Program-made: the position numbers and the translations under genes | Part shown: piece after piece, positions 33,835 to 42,186 of the stretch | Numbering within the stretch: the first letter of the stretch is position 1 | Layout of the letters: each line of letters starts with the position of its first letter | Origin: Thermohalobaculum sp039815685 | Lineage (GTDB): Bacteria; Pseudomonadota; Alphaproteobacteria; Rhodobacterales; Rhodobacteraceae | NCBI GenBank assembly: GCA_039815685.1 | Contig: JBCBYV010000016.1 | Location: 1 to 64,000, forward strand | Direction: 5' to 3' | Length of the DNA stretch: 64,000 bases | Notes under the pieces: generated by a model | The model's input: only the letters and a program-made list of their open reading frames with translations | Told to the model about the DNA's origin: nothing | Databases searched by the model: none

Positions 33835-34578
33835 TCAGCCACGCCCGACGAAGGGCATCGTCGTCGACATAATGGTCTGGAAGAGCACGTTCGCATCGAG
33901 CGGCAATTCGGCCATCCGCACCACCGCGTCGGCGACGTGTCGCACATTCATCGTCGGCTCAGGCATCAGCGTGCCGTCGGCCTGAGGCACGCCGCCGGAC
34001 ATGCGCGCCGTCATGGCCGAGGCCGCATTGCCGATATCGATCTGCCCGCAAGCAATGTTGAACGCGCGGCCATCGAGCGCGATGGATTTGGTGAGACCCG
34101 TGATCGCGTGCTTCGAGGCCGTGTAGGGCGCTGAGCCGTAGCGCGGCGCATGGGCCGAGATCGAACCGTTGTTGATGATCCGGCCACCCTGCGGGTCCTG
34201 GTCCCGCATCATCCGAAAGGCGCCGTTGGCGATCAGGAACGCGCCGTCGAGGTTGACGGCCACGACCTTGCGCCACCCATCCCAGTCCACATCCCCGAAG
34301 AGGGTGGCGCCGATATTGGTCCCTGCATTGTTGAAGACGGCGTCGAGCCTTCCGTGCCGCTCCTTGATCGCCGCGAAGAGCGCTGAAACGCTATCGGGGT
34401 CAGCCACATCCGTCGGCACCGCCAGCGCGTTGTCCAGATCGCCGGCGACCCTCTCCAGCCCGTCCGCACTCCGCGCCGCCAGCACCACCCGATGCCCCGC
34501 GGCGGCGAAGGCACGAGCCGTCGCCTCCCCGATGCCCTGGCTCGCGCCCGTCACCAGCACGACCTGCCGCTCCGCCAT
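33835..34578 (-). CDS. Short-chain dehydrogenase/reductase
   Basis: The 247-residue SDR has TGASQGIGEATARAFAAAG, NNAG (FNNAGTNIGATL), a serine in NNGSISAHAPRYG and the catalytic YTASK. It is third in the operon with the FAA hydrolase and DenD genes reading from operator site C, separated from denD by a 79-base gap that contains a dispersed palindrome. It likely oxidises a sugar-acid or alcohol intermediate with NAD(P). Confidence 0.88.
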   Translation of the reverse strand: MAERQVVLVTGASQGIGEATARAFAAAGHRVVLAARSADGLERVAGDLDNALAVPTDVADPDSVSALFAAIKERHGRLDAVFNNAGTNIGATLFGDVDWDGWRKVVAVNLDGAFLIANGAFRMMRDQDPQGGRIINNGSISAHAPRYGSAPYTASKHAITGLTKSIALDGRAFNIACGQIDIGNAASAMTARMSGGVPQADGTLMPEPTMNVRHVADAVVRMAELPLDANVLFQTIMSTTMPFVGRG

Positions 34579-34619
34579 GACCCTCTCCCTTTCCTTATCT
34601 CAGCAGTTCGGCGCGGTGC

Positions 34620-34640
34620 GTCCCGGGCCCGACCCGGGAC
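34620..34640. repeat. Dispersed palindrome, copy 3
   Basis: GTCCCGGG, loop CCCGA, CCCGGGAC, followed by CTCTCCGA. It sits between the denD and SDR genes of one operon, where a stable hairpin could affect mRNA stability or relative expression. Confidence 0.8.
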
Positions 34641-34657
34641 CTCTCCGAACCCGCGGC

Positions 34658-35632
34658 TCAAGCCCGCTGGATGTCATCCTCGAGAAAGTACTGGATATTG
34701 TCCTCGAAGCTCTCATCCGCGCGGAAGCCGAGGGCCAGCGCCTTCTCGGGCGCAAACCGCCCCTTCCAGCCCAAAACGATCGCCTCGACGGCCGGGTCCT
34801 GCTCCCAGCGGATCAGATCGCAGGGCGCATCGCCGACGATCCGGCGCATCGCCTCGACCATGTCGCCGATCCGGTGCGTCCTGCCAGGGATGGCGAAACA
34901 GCGCTGCATGCCCAGCGCCTCCTCCGGCACCTCCGCAGCGTGGATGATGCTCTCGACCACCCGGCGGGGCGAAAGGAACCAGTGCTCGTAATCGGGACCG
35001 ACCGGGCAGACTGCGGGCTGACCCTGCAACGGCTCGCGGAAGATGGAGGACATAAAGGAGGATGCAGCCTTGTTCGCCTTGCCCGGCCGGACCGAGATGG
35101 TCGGCAGCCGTAGCCCACGGCCATCGATGAAGCCCTTCCGCGCATAGTCGTTCAGTATGAGCTCGGTCGCCGCCTTCTGGCTACCATAGGACGTCTGGGG
35201 ATTGAGCGCGGTCCAGTCCGTGATCGGGACCGGCGTATCCCCGCCATAAACGGCGATGGAGGAGGTGTAGACCACCACGGGCCGCTGGCCCGACGCAGCC
35301 TCCGCCTGCCGCGCCGCCTCCAGCACCGAGAGCGTGCCTTCGAGGTTCGCATGCATGCCGAGGTCGAAATTCGCCTCGCATTCCCCGGACACGGCCGCGG
35401 CCAGGTGAAAGATCACGTCATGCTCCGCGACCACTCGTGCCACTGCCGCCCTGTCTGCAATGTCGAGCGCCTCCAGAGCGACCTCGTAGGGCGCCTGCAG
35501 CGGCCAGGGCGCGCGGATATCGGCCAGCGTCAAGCCGGTGATCTCGGCACCGCGAAGCTCGCCCCGCCGGACGAGCGCTTCTGCAAGTTTACGGCCGATG
35601 AAGCCGCCGCCGCCGAGGACAAGGATCTTCAT
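34658..35632 (-). CDS. denD: D-erythronate dehydrogenase-like NAD-dependent epimerase/dehydratase
   Basis: The 324-residue extended SDR has the NAD loop LVLGGGGFIGRKLAEAL, HLAAAVSGECE, YTSSIAVYGG and the YxxxK motif in TSYGSQKAATELILNDY. The set ISVRPGKANKAASSF and HWFLSPRRVVESI is typical of D-erythronate dehydrogenase (DenD), which makes 2-oxo-tetronate for the OtnI/OtnK/OtnC route to dihydroxyacetone phosphate. OtnK- and OtnC-type genes lie 6 kb away. It is 10 bases after the FAA hydrolase gene. Confidence 0.82.
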   Translation of the reverse strand: MKILVLGGGGFIGRKLAEALVRRGELRGAEITGLTLADIRAPWPLQAPYEVALEALDIADRAAVARVVAEHDVIFHLAAAVSGECEANFDLGMHANLEGTLSVLEAARQAEAASGQRPVVVYTSSIAVYGGDTPVPITDWTALNPQTSYGSQKAATELILNDYARKGFIDGRGLRLPTISVRPGKANKAASSFMSSIFREPLQGQPAVCPVGPDYEHWFLSPRRVVESIIHAAEVPEEALGMQRCFAIPGRTHRIGDMVEAMRRIVGDAPCDLIRWEQDPAVEAIVLGWKGRFAPEKALALGFRADESFEDNIQYFLEDDIQRA

Positions 35633-35642
35633 GCCGCGCCCC

Positions 35643-36491
35643 TTAGCCCGGGAACTCGACGACGGTCTGGCGCTGCTCGCCGAGCCCGTCGATCCCGAGC
35701 GTCACCTCATCGCCCGGCACAAGCCATGCGGGCGGCTTCATCCCCATAGCAACTCCCTCCGGCGTGCCGGTTGCGATCAGGTCGCCGGGCACGAGGCGCA
35801 TGAAGCGGGACATGTAGCTGACGATCTCAGCCACGCCGAAGATCATGTCATCGGTGTTCGAGTTCTGCCGCGTCTCGCCGTTCACCTTGAGCCAGCAACC
35901 GAGCTTCTGCGGGTCCGGGACCTCGTCCGCGGTCACGAGCCATGGGCCGGTGGGACCGAAGCTGGGCGCCGACTTGCCCTTCACCCATTGGCCGAGGCGC
36001 TCTGCCTGAAACTCCCGCTCGCTCACATCGTTGATCACGCAATACCCGGCGATCCTGGAGAGCGCGTCTGCCTCCGAGACGTGCTCGACCACATCGCCGA
36101 TGACAATGCCAAGCTCGACCTCGTAGTCGAGCTTCTGTGACGCCTTCGGCCGCACGATCGGATCGAACGGACCGGAGAGGGCGGTCGCGGCCTTGTTGAA
36201 GAGGATCGGCTCCGTCGGCGCATCCATCCCCGTCTCGGCAGCGTGGCGGACATAGTTGAGACCGACACAGTGGAAAGTCGGCGTACTCGCCACGCACGAC
36301 CCGATCCGCACATCGCCCTGCACGACCGGTAGGGTCTCAGGATCGATCGCGCGGAGGGTCTCGAGGGCGGCTAGCGACACGCTGGCGCCCGCGAAGTCTG
36401 CCACATGGGCCGAGAGGTCGCGGATCTGGCCCGCAGCATCCAGCATGCCGGGCTTCTCGGCACCCTCGGGGCCAAACCTCAAGAGCTTCAT
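35643..36491 (-). CDS. Fumarylacetoacetate hydrolase family protein (diketo-sugar-acid hydrolase-like)
   Basis: The 282-residue protein is of the FAA hydrolase family: MKLLRFGPEGAEKPGMLDAA at the start, VGLNYVRHAAE, metal ligands in LDYEVELGIVIG, NDVSEREFQ, KGKSAPSFGPTGPWL and PGDLIATGTPEGVAMG. Close relatives cleave 2,4-diketo-3-deoxy-fuconate or -rhamnonate to pyruvate and lactate; others are called ureidoglycolate lyase without proof. The ATG at 36491 was chosen over 36503 for GGAG spacing. It opens the operon with denD and an SDR and is read from operator site C. Confidence 0.85.
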   Translation of the reverse strand: MKLLRFGPEGAEKPGMLDAAGQIRDLSAHVADFAGASVSLAALETLRAIDPETLPVVQGDVRIGSCVASTPTFHCVGLNYVRHAAETGMDAPTEPILFNKAATALSGPFDPIVRPKASQKLDYEVELGIVIGDVVEHVSEADALSRIAGYCVINDVSEREFQAERLGQWVKGKSAPSFGPTGPWLVTADEVPDPQKLGCWLKVNGETRQNSNTDDMIFGVAEIVSYMSRFMRLVPGDLIATGTPEGVAMGMKPPAWLVPGDEVTLGIDGLGEQRQTVVEFPG

Positions 36492-36561
36492 GACAGTCTC
36501 CATTCATCCCAGGGAGCGCTCTGCTCGGCGATGCCAGGTTGCGTCAGCCGGGACCGCTTCG

Positions 36562-36575
36562 TTTAATCGATTTAG
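36562..36575. promoter_or_regulatory. Putative LacI-type operator, site C
   Basis: TTTAATCGATTTAG matches 12 of 14 positions of CTAAATCGATTTAG. It lies between the divergent FAA hydrolase (start 36491) and SDR (start 36641) genes. Confidence 0.6.
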
Positions 36576-36640
36576 AGACGCAGCGCCCTGCCTCGGTCAA
36601 GGGCAGGGCAGCGGCCAACAATCGAAGCGAGGGCACGCCG

Positions 36641-37381
36641 ATGAACGAAATCGATCTCAAGGGCCGCCGCGCGGTGGTGACCGGCGGGGCGCAGGGCATC
36701 GGCCGCGCCGTCGCCGAGCGCTTCGTCGCGAGCGGGGCGACGGTGACGCTCTGGGACGTGGATCGCGCACTTGGTCAGGACACGGCGGAAGCCATCGGCG
36801 CGAGCATGGTCGAGGTCGACCTGACCGACTGGGACGCCGTGCGCTCGGCCGCCGCGAGGACCGTGGCTGAGGTGGGCGCGATCGACATCCTCGTGAACAA
36901 CGCAGGCATCGCGGGCATGAACACGACGGTCGCCGAGTATCCGGTCGAGGAGTGGCGACGCGTGATCGCCATCGACCTCGACAGCGTCTTTCATTGCTGC
37001 AAGGCCGTCGTGCCGGGGATGGTGGCGGCGGGCTACGGACGTATCGTCAACGTCGCTTCCATCGCCGGTAAAGAGGGCAACCCGAACGCCTGCGCCTACT
37101 CTGCGGCCAAGGCGGGAGTAATCGCGCTCACGAAGTCGCTCGGAAAGGAAATGGCGGGGCACGATATCGCAGTTAATTGCGTCACCCCGGCCGCCGCGCG
37201 TACCGCGATCTTCGACCAGATGACGGAGGAGCACATTGGTTACATGCTCTCGAAGATCCCGCGCGCCCGCTTCGTTGAGGTCGGCGAAGTGGCCGCGATG
37301 ATCGCCTGGCTCGCCTCGGCCGAGAACAGTTTTACGACCGGCGGCGTCTTCGATCTCTCCGGCGGCAGGGCGACCTACTGA
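36641..37381 (+). CDS. Short-chain dehydrogenase/reductase
   Basis: The 246-residue SDR has TGGAQGIGRAVAERFVASG, LVNNAGIAG, serine in NVASIAGKEGNPN and the catalytic YSAAK, ending GGVFDLSGGRATY. It belongs to the 3-oxoacyl-ACP-reductase-like branch that includes sugar and sugar-acid dehydrogenases. GCGAGGG precedes the ATG at 36641. Operator site C lies 66 bases upstream, so it likely works with the diketo hydrolase pathway, for example oxidising a 2-keto-3-deoxy acid or the starting sugar. Confidence 0.88.
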   Translation: MNEIDLKGRRAVVTGGAQGIGRAVAERFVASGATVTLWDVDRALGQDTAEAIGASMVEVDLTDWDAVRSAAARTVAEVGAIDILVNNAGIAGMNTTVAEYPVEEWRRVIAIDLDSVFHCCKAVVPGMVAAGYGRIVNVASIAGKEGNPNACAYSAAKAGVIALTKSLGKEMAGHDIAVNCVTPAAARTAIFDQMTEEHIGYMLSKIPRARFVEVGEVAAMIAWLASAENSFTTGGVFDLSGGRATY

Positions 37382-37390
37382 CCGGGCGCC

Positions 37391-37434
37391 AAATTCCTTT
37401 GAAGGAATTTGCAAGGAACTTTGAAGTTCCTTGC
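37391..37434. terminator. Tandem AT-rich hairpins between convergent genes
   Basis: Two perfect hairpins stand side by side: AAATTCCTT-TG-AAGGAATTT (37391-37410) and GCAAGGAACT-TTGA-AGTTCCTTGC (37411-37434). They lie between convergent gene ends (37381 and 37449) and share the AAGGAA word, so alternative folds are possible. Their AT content is unusual for this GC-rich sequence. They probably act as a bidirectional terminator and may be a small repeat element. Confidence 0.65.
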
Positions 37435-37448
37435 GCAAGGCCCGTGGC

Positions 37449-38498
37449 TCAGACCGGGAACAGACGACCTTCCTCCGCGCTTCGGTAGACCGCGTCCTCG
37501 ATCTGCTGGTTTCGAACGTAGTTTTGGGCTTCCATCGGGCTCTCGCGGCCAGCTAGCCAGTCCTCCAGGATCGCGCGGTTGCAGCGGTATACGCAGTCTC
37601 CGCCGAAGAGGTGATCGCGCCATTCAAACTGTTGTTCCTGCTCGGTGTTCTCGCCGAATGGCCGATGCCAGAGGCGGCCCTCGCCATCGAGCCTGAGCGT
37701 GCCGGCCGGGCCTTCTATGGTCATCTCACCGAGGGTGCGGCGCCAGTTCTCCGCGATGTGGTCCGATAGGCGGTTGCCGTCGAAGAGGCCCTGCGCACCC
37801 GTCTCGAAGTCGAAGAGGATCTGCCCCGCATCCTCCCCGGCGATGGCGGGGTTGAGGCGGCGGAGGCGGGCGAAGACACCTGTTATCTCACCCATCAGGA
37901 AGCGGAAGGTGTCGATCCAGTGGATGGCCGTCTCGTGCACGAGAAACCTCGGCATCTGCTGGAAGTAGGGCTGGCGGTCGAGATAGGCGTCGGGGCCCTG
38001 CCCGTCGCCGGGGCGGAGGCGGAAGGTGACCTGCCAAGGGGCGCCGATGAGGCCCGCGTCGATGAGGCGCTTCGCCTCTTGGTTCCAGGGTTGGAAGCGG
38101 ATGTTCTCATGCACGGCGATGCGCGTGCCGTGACGTGCCGCGAGCTCAACCGCCCTGCTAGCTGACTGATATCCCCCGCAAAAGGGCTTCTGGCAGATGA
38201 TGTGGCGGACGCCGGGGATGAGTGCCTCAAGGAGCGGCATATGGGCCGCGGGGGGTGCTGTGATGTCGACAAGATCGGGTTTCGTCGCCTCCAGCATCGC
38301 GCGCACGTCGTCGAAGACGGGCAACGGATGGCCCGGGGCGCCATAGTCCTGCGCGACCGCGCGGGCCCTTTCGGCATCGCGCTCGCACAGGGCTACCAGC
38401 GTCACCTCGGGCATCCGGCTCCAGGCGTCGTAATGGAAACGCCCGAAATAGCCGGCGCCGATGACGGCGACGCGGATGGGAGGGACAAGATCAGGCAT
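37449..38498 (-). CDS. Gfo/Idh/MocA family oxidoreductase
   Basis: The 349-residue protein has the Rossmann loop VAVIGAGYFGRFHYDAW and a variant of the EKP motif (CQKPFCGGY), followed by VHENIRFQPW and the histidine-bearing VHETAIHWIDTFRFLMG. The family oxidises or reduces sugars and cyclitols with NAD(P). The ATG at 38498 overlaps the end of the upstream dehydrogenase gene by eight bases, making it the third gene of the SMP-30 operon under operator site D. Substrate unknown. Confidence 0.88.
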   Translation of the reverse strand: MPDLVPPIRVAVIGAGYFGRFHYDAWSRMPEVTLVALCERDAERARAVAQDYGAPGHPLPVFDDVRAMLEATKPDLVDITAPPAAHMPLLEALIPGVRHIICQKPFCGGYQSASRAVELAARHGTRIAVHENIRFQPWNQEAKRLIDAGLIGAPWQVTFRLRPGDGQGPDAYLDRQPYFQQMPRFLVHETAIHWIDTFRFLMGEITGVFARLRRLNPAIAGEDAGQILFDFETGAQGLFDGNRLSDHIAENWRRTLGEMTIEGPAGTLRLDGEGRLWHRPFGENTEQEQQFEWRDHLFGGDCVYRCNRAILEDWLAGRESPMEAQNYVRNQQIEDAVYRSAEEGRLFPV

Positions 38499-39585
38499 CG
38501 AGCGTCGCCAAGGCGCCTTCGACGGCCTGAAACACGGCGGTAGTCCCCGCGCTGCCGCCAAGCTCGCAGGTGACGAGAGTGCCCGGTGCGAAGGCTGCAT
38601 CGACCGCGCGGCGCAGGAGGCCGCCGGCCATGATAGCCTCGGAGGAGGCATGCCGATCGCCAAGCCATTCGAGCATCATCGCAGCCGAGAGGATCATGGC
38701 GCTGGGGTTCGCGACCCCCTGCCCTGCGATGTCCGGGGCGGAGCCATGGCAGGGCTGGAAGACCGCGTGCTCGTCGCCGATATCGGCCGATGGCGCGTAG
38801 CCCATGCCCCCCATGAGGGCAGCACCAAGATCGGAGAGAATGTCGCCGAACATGTTCTCCGTGACCGCCACGTCGATCACCCATGGCTTCTGGACCATCG
38901 TCATCGCGAAGGCGTCGACATAGGCATAGTCGGTGGCAATGCCGGGGTTCCTCGCCCCCTCCTCCACAAAGATCTCGCGCCACAGGGCGAAGGCCTGGAA
39001 CACGTTCGCCTTATCCACCGAGGTGACCTTCCGGCCCTGACCACGCACCTCTGCAAGCTTGAAGGCGAAGGCAAAGAGCTTCTCGCAGGTCGCGCGCGTG
39101 ATCACCATCGTCTCGCGGGCTTCGATATCACCGTCGCGCGTGCCTGGGGCCTGGGGGGCGAAGAGGCCCTCGGTGCTCTCGCGGATAATCACGTAGTCGA
39201 TGTCATGAGCGCGCGGGTCGGCCAGGATCCGGCGGACGCCGGGCACGGGTTTGACCGGCCGGACGCCCGCGTAAAGGCCAAGCTCCATGCGCAGATCGAT
39301 CTGGGGCGTTACCTCCCGCCCGTCGGGATAACGCAGGCTGGGCAGGCCCATTGCGGCGAGGAGGACGGCATCGGCGCTGCGGGCGGTCTCGAGTGCGCCG
39401 GCAGGAAGTGCCGTGCCGTGATCCTTGTAGTAGGCCGCGCCGGCGTTGCAGGGCGTAAACCGGAAGCCGAGGCCACCCACCCGATCGGCGACCCGGTCCA
39501 GCAAGCGCAAGGTGGGTGTCGTGATCTCATCCCCGATCCCGTCGCCTGCGAAGACGGCTACGTGAAAGTCCGAGCGGTTCGTCAA
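38491..39585 (-). CDS. Isocitrate/isopropylmalate dehydrogenase family (tartrate dehydrogenase-like)
   Basis: The 364-residue enzyme shows GDGIGDEI at the start, the substrate segment DYVIIRESTEGLFAPQAPG, VTSVDKANVFQ with the catalytic lysine, and the metal aspartates in ENMFGDILSDLGAALMGG. This order is shared by D-malate, tartrate and 3-isopropylmalate dehydrogenases. Given the sugar-acid setting, oxidative decarboxylation of a tartrate- or malate-like acid is most likely. It overlaps the SMP-30 gene by four bases. Confidence 0.88.
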   Translation of the reverse strand: MTNRSDFHVAVFAGDGIGDEITTPTLRLLDRVADRVGGLGFRFTPCNAGAAYYKDHGTALPAGALETARSADAVLLAAMGLPSLRYPDGREVTPQIDLRMELGLYAGVRPVKPVPGVRRILADPRAHDIDYVIIRESTEGLFAPQAPGTRDGDIEARETMVITRATCEKLFAFAFKLAEVRGQGRKVTSVDKANVFQAFALWREIFVEEGARNPGIATDYAYVDAFAMTMVQKPWVIDVAVTENMFGDILSDLGAALMGGMGYAPSADIGDEHAVFQPCHGSAPDIAGQGVANPSAMILSAAMMLEWLGDRHASSEAIMAGGLLRRAVDAAFAPGTLVTCELGGSAGTTAVFQAVEGALATLDA

Positions 39586-40595
39586 AATGAGTCCTCCAGG
39601 TATCTGGCAAGCGGGCCGAGATCGGCCTTCCAGTGCGGCAGGGGTCGACCGGGCATGGGCATGCGGAGCGTGGCGAGGCGATCGCCGAGCAGGCAGCCGA
39701 GAACGGCTGTCTCGAGATCAGCTCCGGCAAAGGCGAGGTTCGAGACGTTTCGAAGCTTCTTGGACCGGACCTCGTCGAGATGCGGTCGCCCCATCTCGCC
39801 CCGCCGGAAGGCTCCTTCGACCCAGGCGAGATGCGACGCCTCCGCGTCCTCGAGAAGGGTCTCGACCTCTCCCTCCGGCGACACCCGCAGAACGGCGTTC
39901 GAGACGATCGAGGTGACGATCAGGCTGCCATCGGCGGCGGGTGCGAGGCCGTCGGGAAAGCGGCCCGCCCCGAACACTGCAACCCTGCGCTGCCCCGTGA
40001 GCTTCCCGCCCGCAACGTCGTAGGCGGTCAGTCGACGCCCGAAGGTCTCATTGACGAAGAGCGTGCGCTCATCCTTCGCCAGCAGGCATTCGTTGGTGTA
40101 GCCGAGACCCGAGGCGACGACCCGTGTCGTGCCGCCATCATGCAGCGCGATGAGGCCGCTCGCGGCCTCCGGCCGGTAGTCCCGGGCACGGGGCGTGAGC
40201 GTGGTGGACACGGTGATCCAGAGGCGGCCGAGGCTGTCGGGCAGCACGAAATTGGCAGGCGGCATCGGCTTGCTGTCGATCTCGGCGGTCACGAGGGTGC
40301 AGCGCCCATCCGCATGCAGGCGGTAGATGCCGCCCTGCGTCTCCCCGAGATGGGCGATCAGGATCGTACCCCCCTCCTCGAGCGCAATGCCGTTCGCCCG
40401 AACAGGTGTCTCGACACCCGGTCCGGGAGCGGAGGCCAGCAGGCGATGGGTCCGCCCTGAAGGTGCGATGAGGCTCACGCCGCCCGGTGGTGTCCAATCC
40501 GGCACGATGACAAGCCCGCTCTCATGGGCCAGTGTGCATTCGGGACGGACAAGGCCGTCACCGATGAAGCGGATTTCTTCGAGATCGAGGCTCAT
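39582..40595 (-). CDS. SMP-30/gluconolactonase family protein
   Basis: The 337-residue beta-propeller protein has the SMP-30 features ECTLAHESGLVIVPDWTPPG, NGIALEEGGTILIAHLGETQ, NFVLPDSLGRLWITVST and RFPDGLAPAADGSLIVTS, containing likely metal residues Glu, Asn and Asp. Such enzymes open aldonolactones to aldonates. It is the first gene of the operon with the tartrate-type dehydrogenase and Gfo/Idh genes. The only perfect copy of the palindrome CTAAATCGATTTAG lies 20 bases before its start. Confidence 0.85.
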   Translation of the reverse strand: MSLDLEEIRFIGDGLVRPECTLAHESGLVIVPDWTPPGGVSLIAPSGRTHRLLASAPGPGVETPVRANGIALEEGGTILIAHLGETQGGIYRLHADGRCTLVTAEIDSKPMPPANFVLPDSLGRLWITVSTTLTPRARDYRPEAASGLIALHDGGTTRVVASGLGYTNECLLAKDERTLFVNETFGRRLTAYDVAGGKLTGQRRVAVFGAGRFPDGLAPAADGSLIVTSIVSNAVLRVSPEGEVETLLEDAEASHLAWVEGAFRRGEMGRPHLDEVRSKKLRNVSNLAFAGADLETAVLGCLLGDRLATLRMPMPGRPLPHWKADLGPLARYLEDSF

Positions 40596-40614
40596 AGAGG
40601 GTCAAACATGGCTT

Positions 40615-40628
40615 CTAAATCGATTTAG
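40615..40628 (-). promoter_or_regulatory. Putative LacI-type operator, site D (perfect)
   Basis: CTAAATCGATTTAG is a perfect 14-bp palindrome 20 bases upstream of the SMP-30 start codon. A bound repressor here would block the promoter or early elongation. Confidence 0.75.
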
Positions 40629-40662
40629 ATGGCGGTTAGTGAGGTTGCAACGATGAATTTCG

Positions 40663-41409
40663 CTAGACGCAAGCGCCGGTTCCGCGGCCCAGCATCCAGC
40701 CGAAGCTGGCGCTGAGCGAGAGGGTCAGGACACCGAGAACGACACCGACCGCGACGATGCCAAGAAGGCGCAGTCCCCCGGCGCCCCCGAGCTGGCCGAG
40801 CACGCGAAAGAAGGAGATCGTGTAGACTGCGCAGATCAGAAAGAGCGCGGCACCTATCGCGAGCTGAGCGATCCCGAGCGCGATGACGCCGGCGCTGCGC
40901 CCGATAAGTGCGGTCTGAAGCGCCGCGATCTCGCGCACGAGGCTCTCGGCACTCGTACAGCTGAAAAGGAACTGCCCGATCTCATGGAAGAGCTCGGGCG
41001 AGATGACGATCATCGTCGCATAGATGGCACCATTTAGGACTGTCATCACCGGCAGAGCCGCGGCCCAGAGAAGGCAGATCGCCGCCATGACCGCATAGAC
41101 CGGCACCGGGCGGCGGAAGAGCCATGCGGCACCGGCGAAGGAAAGCGCCATGCCGAGGAGCACGACAAGTTCCACGAGACCGCGGGAGATGACGTAGAGG
41201 GTCTGATCGGCGGGCAGCGCGAAGAACATCAGCCGTGCCACGAACTCGATGAAGACCGAGATGCACCAGAACGCGAGGGCGTCGACGGTGAGGCTGGGCT
41301 CCGCGGCGCGGGCCGCGGTCTCGCTGACGGGGCGACGGAGGATCGACCAGACCGCCTGTCCGTAGCGGGGCAGGAGGCCGGCAATTCTCTCGGACGCCTC
41401 TCCCAGCAT
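40663..41409 (-). CDS. YIP1-like multi-pass membrane protein, function unknown
   Basis: The 248-residue protein has about five hydrophobic segments (for example ALAFWCISVFIEFVARLMFF, VELVVLLGMALSFAGAAWLF, VIALGIAQLAIGAALFLICA, LLGIVAVGVVLGVLTLSLSA) after a short soluble stretch. It resembles the loosely defined YIP1 family of bacterial membrane proteins. The ATG at 41409 has GGAGAGG upstream; the frame is open to 41490. It is on the same strand as its neighbours but well separated from both (over 60 bases downstream, 150 upstream), so it may be its own unit. No role can be given. Confidence 0.7.
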   Translation of the reverse strand: MLGEASERIAGLLPRYGQAVWSILRRPVSETAARAAEPSLTVDALAFWCISVFIEFVARLMFFALPADQTLYVISRGLVELVVLLGMALSFAGAAWLFRRPVPVYAVMAAICLLWAAALPVMTVLNGAIYATMIVISPELFHEIGQFLFSCTSAESLVREIAALQTALIGRSAGVIALGIAQLAIGAALFLICAVYTISFFRVLGQLGGAGGLRLLGIVAVGVVLGVLTLSLSASFGWMLGRGTGACV

Positions 41410-41559
41410 CGCTCGCCTCTCCCCGGCACAGGCCGGCGGTGACAGGTTGCGGGCCAAGCGGTCGGTTCGGCGCACTGCAATCACCGGCAAAGACCGACGG
41501 CCCTGCCTTAGGGTAATGCAACTTTTGCGGGTGCTCCACGCTTTTGGCGGCAGCCGGCG

Positions 41560-42186
41560 TCAGCTTGGGAAGCGTTCGCGGAGGACCGCGACTTGGTCGG
41601 GGGTCAGGAGCCGGGTGGAGGCGCCGCGGAGCATGAGATAGAGCTTGGCGGTCTCCTCCAACTCCTCGGCCGCGTAGACGGCGCCGGGCAGGGTCTTCGC
41701 CGCGACCACCGGACCATGATTGGCGAGGAGCACGGCCTTGGCGTTTCGGGCCGCGCTGCGCACCGCATTCGCGAGCATGTCGTCGCCGGGCGGATAGTAG
41801 GGCACGAGCGGCAGGCGGCCGATGCGCATCACGTAATACGGCGTGATCGGCGGCAGCGCGTCCTCGGGGTCGAGATCCGCGAGGCAGGAGACGGCAACCG
41901 CGTATGGGCTGTGCAGATGAACGATCGAGCGCATCTCCGGCTGCGCCTCGTACATCGCGAGGTGCAGCGAGGCTTCCTTGGAGGGCGGATCACCGTCGAG
42001 ATGCGTGCCGTCCGGTGCGACGCGCGAGAGGCGCGCGGGGTCGAGCCGGCCCATGCAGCTGTTCGTCGGCGAGACAAGGATCCCGTCATCCGTCTGGACT
42101 GAAATGTTGCCCGAGGAGCCGCAGCTATAGCCCCGCTCGAAGAGCGAGCGCGCGAGGAGGCAGAATTCTTCGCGGATACCAGTCAC
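41560..42186 (-). CDS. otnC: Class II aldolase; 3-oxo-tetronate 4-phosphate decarboxylase-like
   Basis: The 208-residue class II aldolase/adducin domain protein has GYSCGSSGNISVQTDDGILV, the zinc ligands in SIVHLHSPYAVAV and a third histidine in LANHGPVVAAK. It follows a DUF1537 kinase gene with a four-base overlap, the standard OtnK-OtnC pair. OtnC decarboxylates 3-oxo-tetronate 4-phosphate to dihydroxyacetone phosphate in threonate and erythronate use. A fuculose- or ribulose-phosphate aldolase role is less likely in this context. Confidence 0.85.
   Translation of the reverse strand: MTGIREEFCLLARSLFERGYSCGSSGNISVQTDDGILVSPTNSCMGRLDPARLSRVAPDGTHLDGDPPSKEASLHLAMYEAQPEMRSIVHLHSPYAVAVSCLADLDPEDALPPITPYYVMRIGRLPLVPYYPPGDDMLANAVRSAARNAKAVLLANHGPVVAAKTLPGAVYAAEELEETAKLYLMLRGASTRLLTPDQVAVLRERFPS

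Noticed and set aside
38461..40023. 520-codon open frame on the plus strand
   Set aside because: It lies opposite the tartrate-type dehydrogenase and SMP-30 genes and has no recognisable domain.
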